This document shows positions 6,703 through 6,848 of a stretch of 6,848 nt of DNA, in pieces. The stretch covers positions 1 to 6,848 of the forward strand of contig DEBE01000236.1 of assembly GCA_002348425.1 (NCBI GenBank), in the 5' to 3' direction. The position numbers and the translations under genes are program-made. The DNA comes from Alphaproteobacteria bacterium UBA2964 (GTDB lineage Bacteria > Pseudomonadota > Alphaproteobacteria > MPNO01 > UBA2964). How positions within the stretch are numbered: position 1 is the stretch's first letter; every line of letters starts with the position of its first letter. The notes beneath the pieces are model-generated. The model did not search any database and was not told where the DNA came from. It saw nothing but the letters and a program-made list of their open reading frames with translations.

Positions 6703-6778
6703 TGTTTCAAAACTGCATTTCTTTGAAAACTGACCGATCCCGTGATACGGTAACTATCTGGAATATATGGTGGAAAGG

Positions 6779-6848
6779 TGGCGCGCCCGGGAAGATTCGA
6801 ACTCCCGACCCCTAGATTCGTAGTCTAGTGCTCTATCCAGCTGAGCTA
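6779..6848 (-). tRNA. tRNA-Arg (anticodon ACG), 5' acceptor strand cut by window end
   Basis: Read on the minus strand the sequence begins at U8 (TAGCTC). It folds into a D stem GCTC/GAGC with AGCTGGATA loop, an anticodon stem CTAGA/TCTAG enclosing loop CTACGAA (anticodon ACG, read as ICG), a 5-nt variable loop GGGTC, a T stem GGGAG/CTTCC with loop TTCGAAT, the 3' acceptor strand CGGGCGC, discriminator G, and an encoded CCA at 6781-6779. The seven 5' acceptor bases lie just beyond the right edge; pairing predicts GCGCCCG. The body resembles alphaproteobacterial tRNA-Arg(ACG). The full gene would end near 6855. Confidence 0.96.

Larger units (their letters stand above)
5926..6778. other. Long AT-rich, gene-poor intergenic stretch
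   Basis: About 850 bp between the NTF2-like gene start and tRNA-Arg hold no long reading frame on either strand. The contents I can support are three short inverted repeats (5967-5987, 6310-6337, 6677-6702), one candidate 45-codon ORF (6488-6625), a T9 tract (6171-6179) after a weak ACTCC/GGAGT hairpin, and a small G+C-rich patch with an AGAGG/CCTCT stem (6074-6103). I see no pseudogene remnant, IS end, CRISPR repeat or recognisable RNA family. Confidence 0.6.

Noticed and set aside
6779..6848. tRNA-Arg 3' end as an island attachment site
   Set aside because: I find no integrase and no second copy of the tRNA 3' end in the window.

Overview
The window reads as a piece of an AT-rich proteobacterial chromosome, most likely an alphaproteobacterium. 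The tRNA-Arg(ACG) at the right edge has an alphaproteobacterial-looking body and an encoded CCA, the genes use GTG/TTG as well as ATG starts, and the gene content (form II CoxL-type molybdenum hydroxylases, CoxG, SDR) is common in heterotrophic Alphaproteobacteria. A marine origin is possible but is only an inference.

Left block (1-3388, + strand): the 3' end of one CoxL/xanthine-dehydrogenase-type molybdopterin subunit, then a short-chain dehydrogenase (SDR), then a second, complete CoxL-type subunit of 774 aa. The spacing (35 and 44 bp) is consistent with one operon. The two CoxL proteins have related C-termini, so the SDR sits between paralogues. The PYRGAGR loop at the place of the CO dehydrogenase signature makes the complete one a form II enzyme, a hydroxylase or aldehyde oxidase of unknown substrate and not a demonstrated CO dehydrogenase. 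No FeS or FAD subunit is present in the window.

Middle block (3393-5925): a solitary EgtB/SenA-family non-haem iron enzyme (DinB-like plus FGE-like domains) on the minus strand, meeting the CoxL gene tail to tail with a 4-bp gap. It is divergent from a CoxG-like SRPBCC protein on the plus strand; the shared 165-bp intergenic region carries a 10-bp inverted repeat built on TTGAC/GTCAA. CoxG is in turn convergent with a small NTF2/SnoaL-like protein on the minus strand. CoxG belongs functionally with the molybdenum hydroxylase genes, so the EgtB/SenA-type gene interrupts that group.

Right block (5926-6848): about 850 bp of very AT-rich DNA with no long gene. It has a few short inverted repeats and one plausible unlisted 45-codon small ORF (6488-6625), and ends in a tRNA-Arg(ACG) on the minus strand cut by the window edge. 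I see no IS element, CRISPR array, integrase or phage gene.
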